Source of the DNA: Sulfuriferula multivorans | GTDB taxonomy: Bacteria; Pseudomonadota; Gammaproteobacteria; Burkholderiales; Thiobacillaceae | DNA: 8,709 nt | Direction of reading: 5' to 3' | Assembly: GCA_010365175.1 (NCBI GenBank) | Contig: JAAFGW010000110.1 | Coordinates: 1,858-10,566 of the forward strand | In this document: piece after piece, positions 8,327-8,709 of the stretch | How positions within the stretch are numbered: position 1 is the first letter of the stretch | How the letters are laid out: the number at the start of each line of letters is the position of its first letter | Program-made: the position numbers and the translations under genes | The notes under the pieces: generated by a model | Databases searched by the model: none | Told to the model about the DNA's origin: nothing | What the model saw: only the letters and a program-made list of their open reading frames with translations

Positions 8327-8638
8327 TCGCATTCGGCAAGGGCCTTTTGAATGGCTTCTTGCTGCACCGGCGTCAAAAAGACAAACCGGCGTTCGGATTT
8401 TCCAAGTTTCACCGCTGTGCAGGGATTTTTAAAGCCATCCCAGGCCCACTCCTTAGCAGCGGTGTTGAAGAGGGCCTTGAGCAAGGCAATCTCTTTTTGA
8501 ATGGTGCTGGCCGACAAGCCATCGGTCTGCATCTGCGTAAACAGGGCCCGGATATTGGCCGTGGATATCGCGCTGCAACGCTTGTTGGCCAACTGGTCGA
8601 TGAGCGAGAAAGTCGTCTTTCGCGCCTGCAGACTGCGT
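8327..8638 (-). pseudogene. Tyrosine recombinase (phage-type integrase), fragment truncated at both ends
   Basis: The minus strand encodes a segment like the SAM-like core-binding domain of tyrosine recombinases: FSLIDQLANKRCSAISTANI, then STIQKEIALLKALFNTAAKEW, then the short linker NPCTAVKLGKSERRFVFLTPVQQEAIQKAL that normally leads into the catalytic domain. The arginine, histidine and tyrosine catalytic motifs are missing. The frame stays open to 8212, but beyond about 8327 it is only the antisense of the IS66 fragment. At the other end the frame's ATG at 8670 lies inside a repeat array that is not integrase sequence. The fragment is therefore cut on both sides and inactive. It could come from an integrative element or prophage once present here. 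Confidence 0.75.
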
Positions 8639-8709
8639 ATTCCGTTGATCGTGACCGGTGATTCCGGCATCGTGACCGCAGATTCCGGTGATCGTGACCG
8701 GGCATGGTG
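8639..8709. repeat. Short tandem array of 21-22 bp units, likely a transposable-element end
   Basis: The motif ATCGTGACCG recurs at 8648, 8669 and 8691, separated by GATTCCGG-containing spacers, and a degenerate ATTCCGTTG precedes the first copy. Units are about 21 and 22 bases long and the array runs off the right edge of the window. Arrays of closely spaced repeats of this kind occur inside the ends of IS21-type elements as transposase binding sites. I assign this array to such an end only tentatively, since no transposase gene or terminal dinucleotide is in view. Confidence 0.6.

Noticed and set aside
8639..8709. CRISPR array
   Set aside because: The conserved and variable parts together are only 21-22 bases, the spacers are near-identical to each other, and no cas gene is nearby.

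Overview
The window looks like a chromosomal or plasmid segment from a proteobacterium, most likely a betaproteobacterium of the Burkholderiales type. This is inferred from GC-rich coding sequence, gene families typical of that group, an FNR/Anr-type box in front of a universal stress protein gene, and IS66- and integrase-type mobile remnants. I cannot name the species from sequence alone.

Layout. (1) Positions 3-1685, plus strand: the C-terminal part of a P-type cation ATPase of the Ca2+-ATPase-like (P2) type. The gene enters from the left edge, and the phosphorylation motif DKTGT lies at the very edge of the window. (2) Positions 1694-7277, minus strand: a compact five-gene cluster. In transcription order it encodes an ArsR-family repressor, a periplasmic adaptor (MFP), an RND inner-membrane pump, a small DUF2892 membrane protein and an OsmC-family thiol protein. 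The repressor has the cysteine pair, 66 residues apart, that BigR/SqrR/YgaV-type persulfide sensors use. A near-perfect 24-bp AT-rich palindrome lies just upstream of it. A short stretch between the adaptor and the pump encodes MAHIVILGADIGVAKSAY and then stops. It reads like the decayed N-terminus of a sulfide:quinone oxidoreductase-type flavoprotein. (3) Positions 7533-7973, minus strand: a universal stress protein gene with a perfect FNR-type half-site pair (TTGAT-N4-ATCAA) about 90 bp upstream of its start. (4) Positions about 8111-8709: broken mobile DNA, consisting of an internal piece of an IS66-family transposase, an abutting and oppositely oriented piece of a tyrosine recombinase, and a short tandem array of about 21-22 bp units that resembles the end of another transposable element.

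How the genes may work together. The ArsR protein probably represses the whole minus-strand cluster from the palindrome. The cysteine pair, the flavoprotein relic, the DUF2892 protein and the OsmC protein all point to reactive sulfur species (sulfide, persulfide, polysulfide) or thiol-reactive stress as the signal. The adaptor and RND pump would then form two parts of a tripartite exporter. No outer-membrane channel gene is present in the window, so one would have to come from elsewhere. The coupling of a sulfur-sensing repressor to an RND pump is the most interesting hypothesis here; the substrate is unknown. The neighbouring ATPase and stress protein genes are probably separately expressed stress or ion-homeostasis functions.
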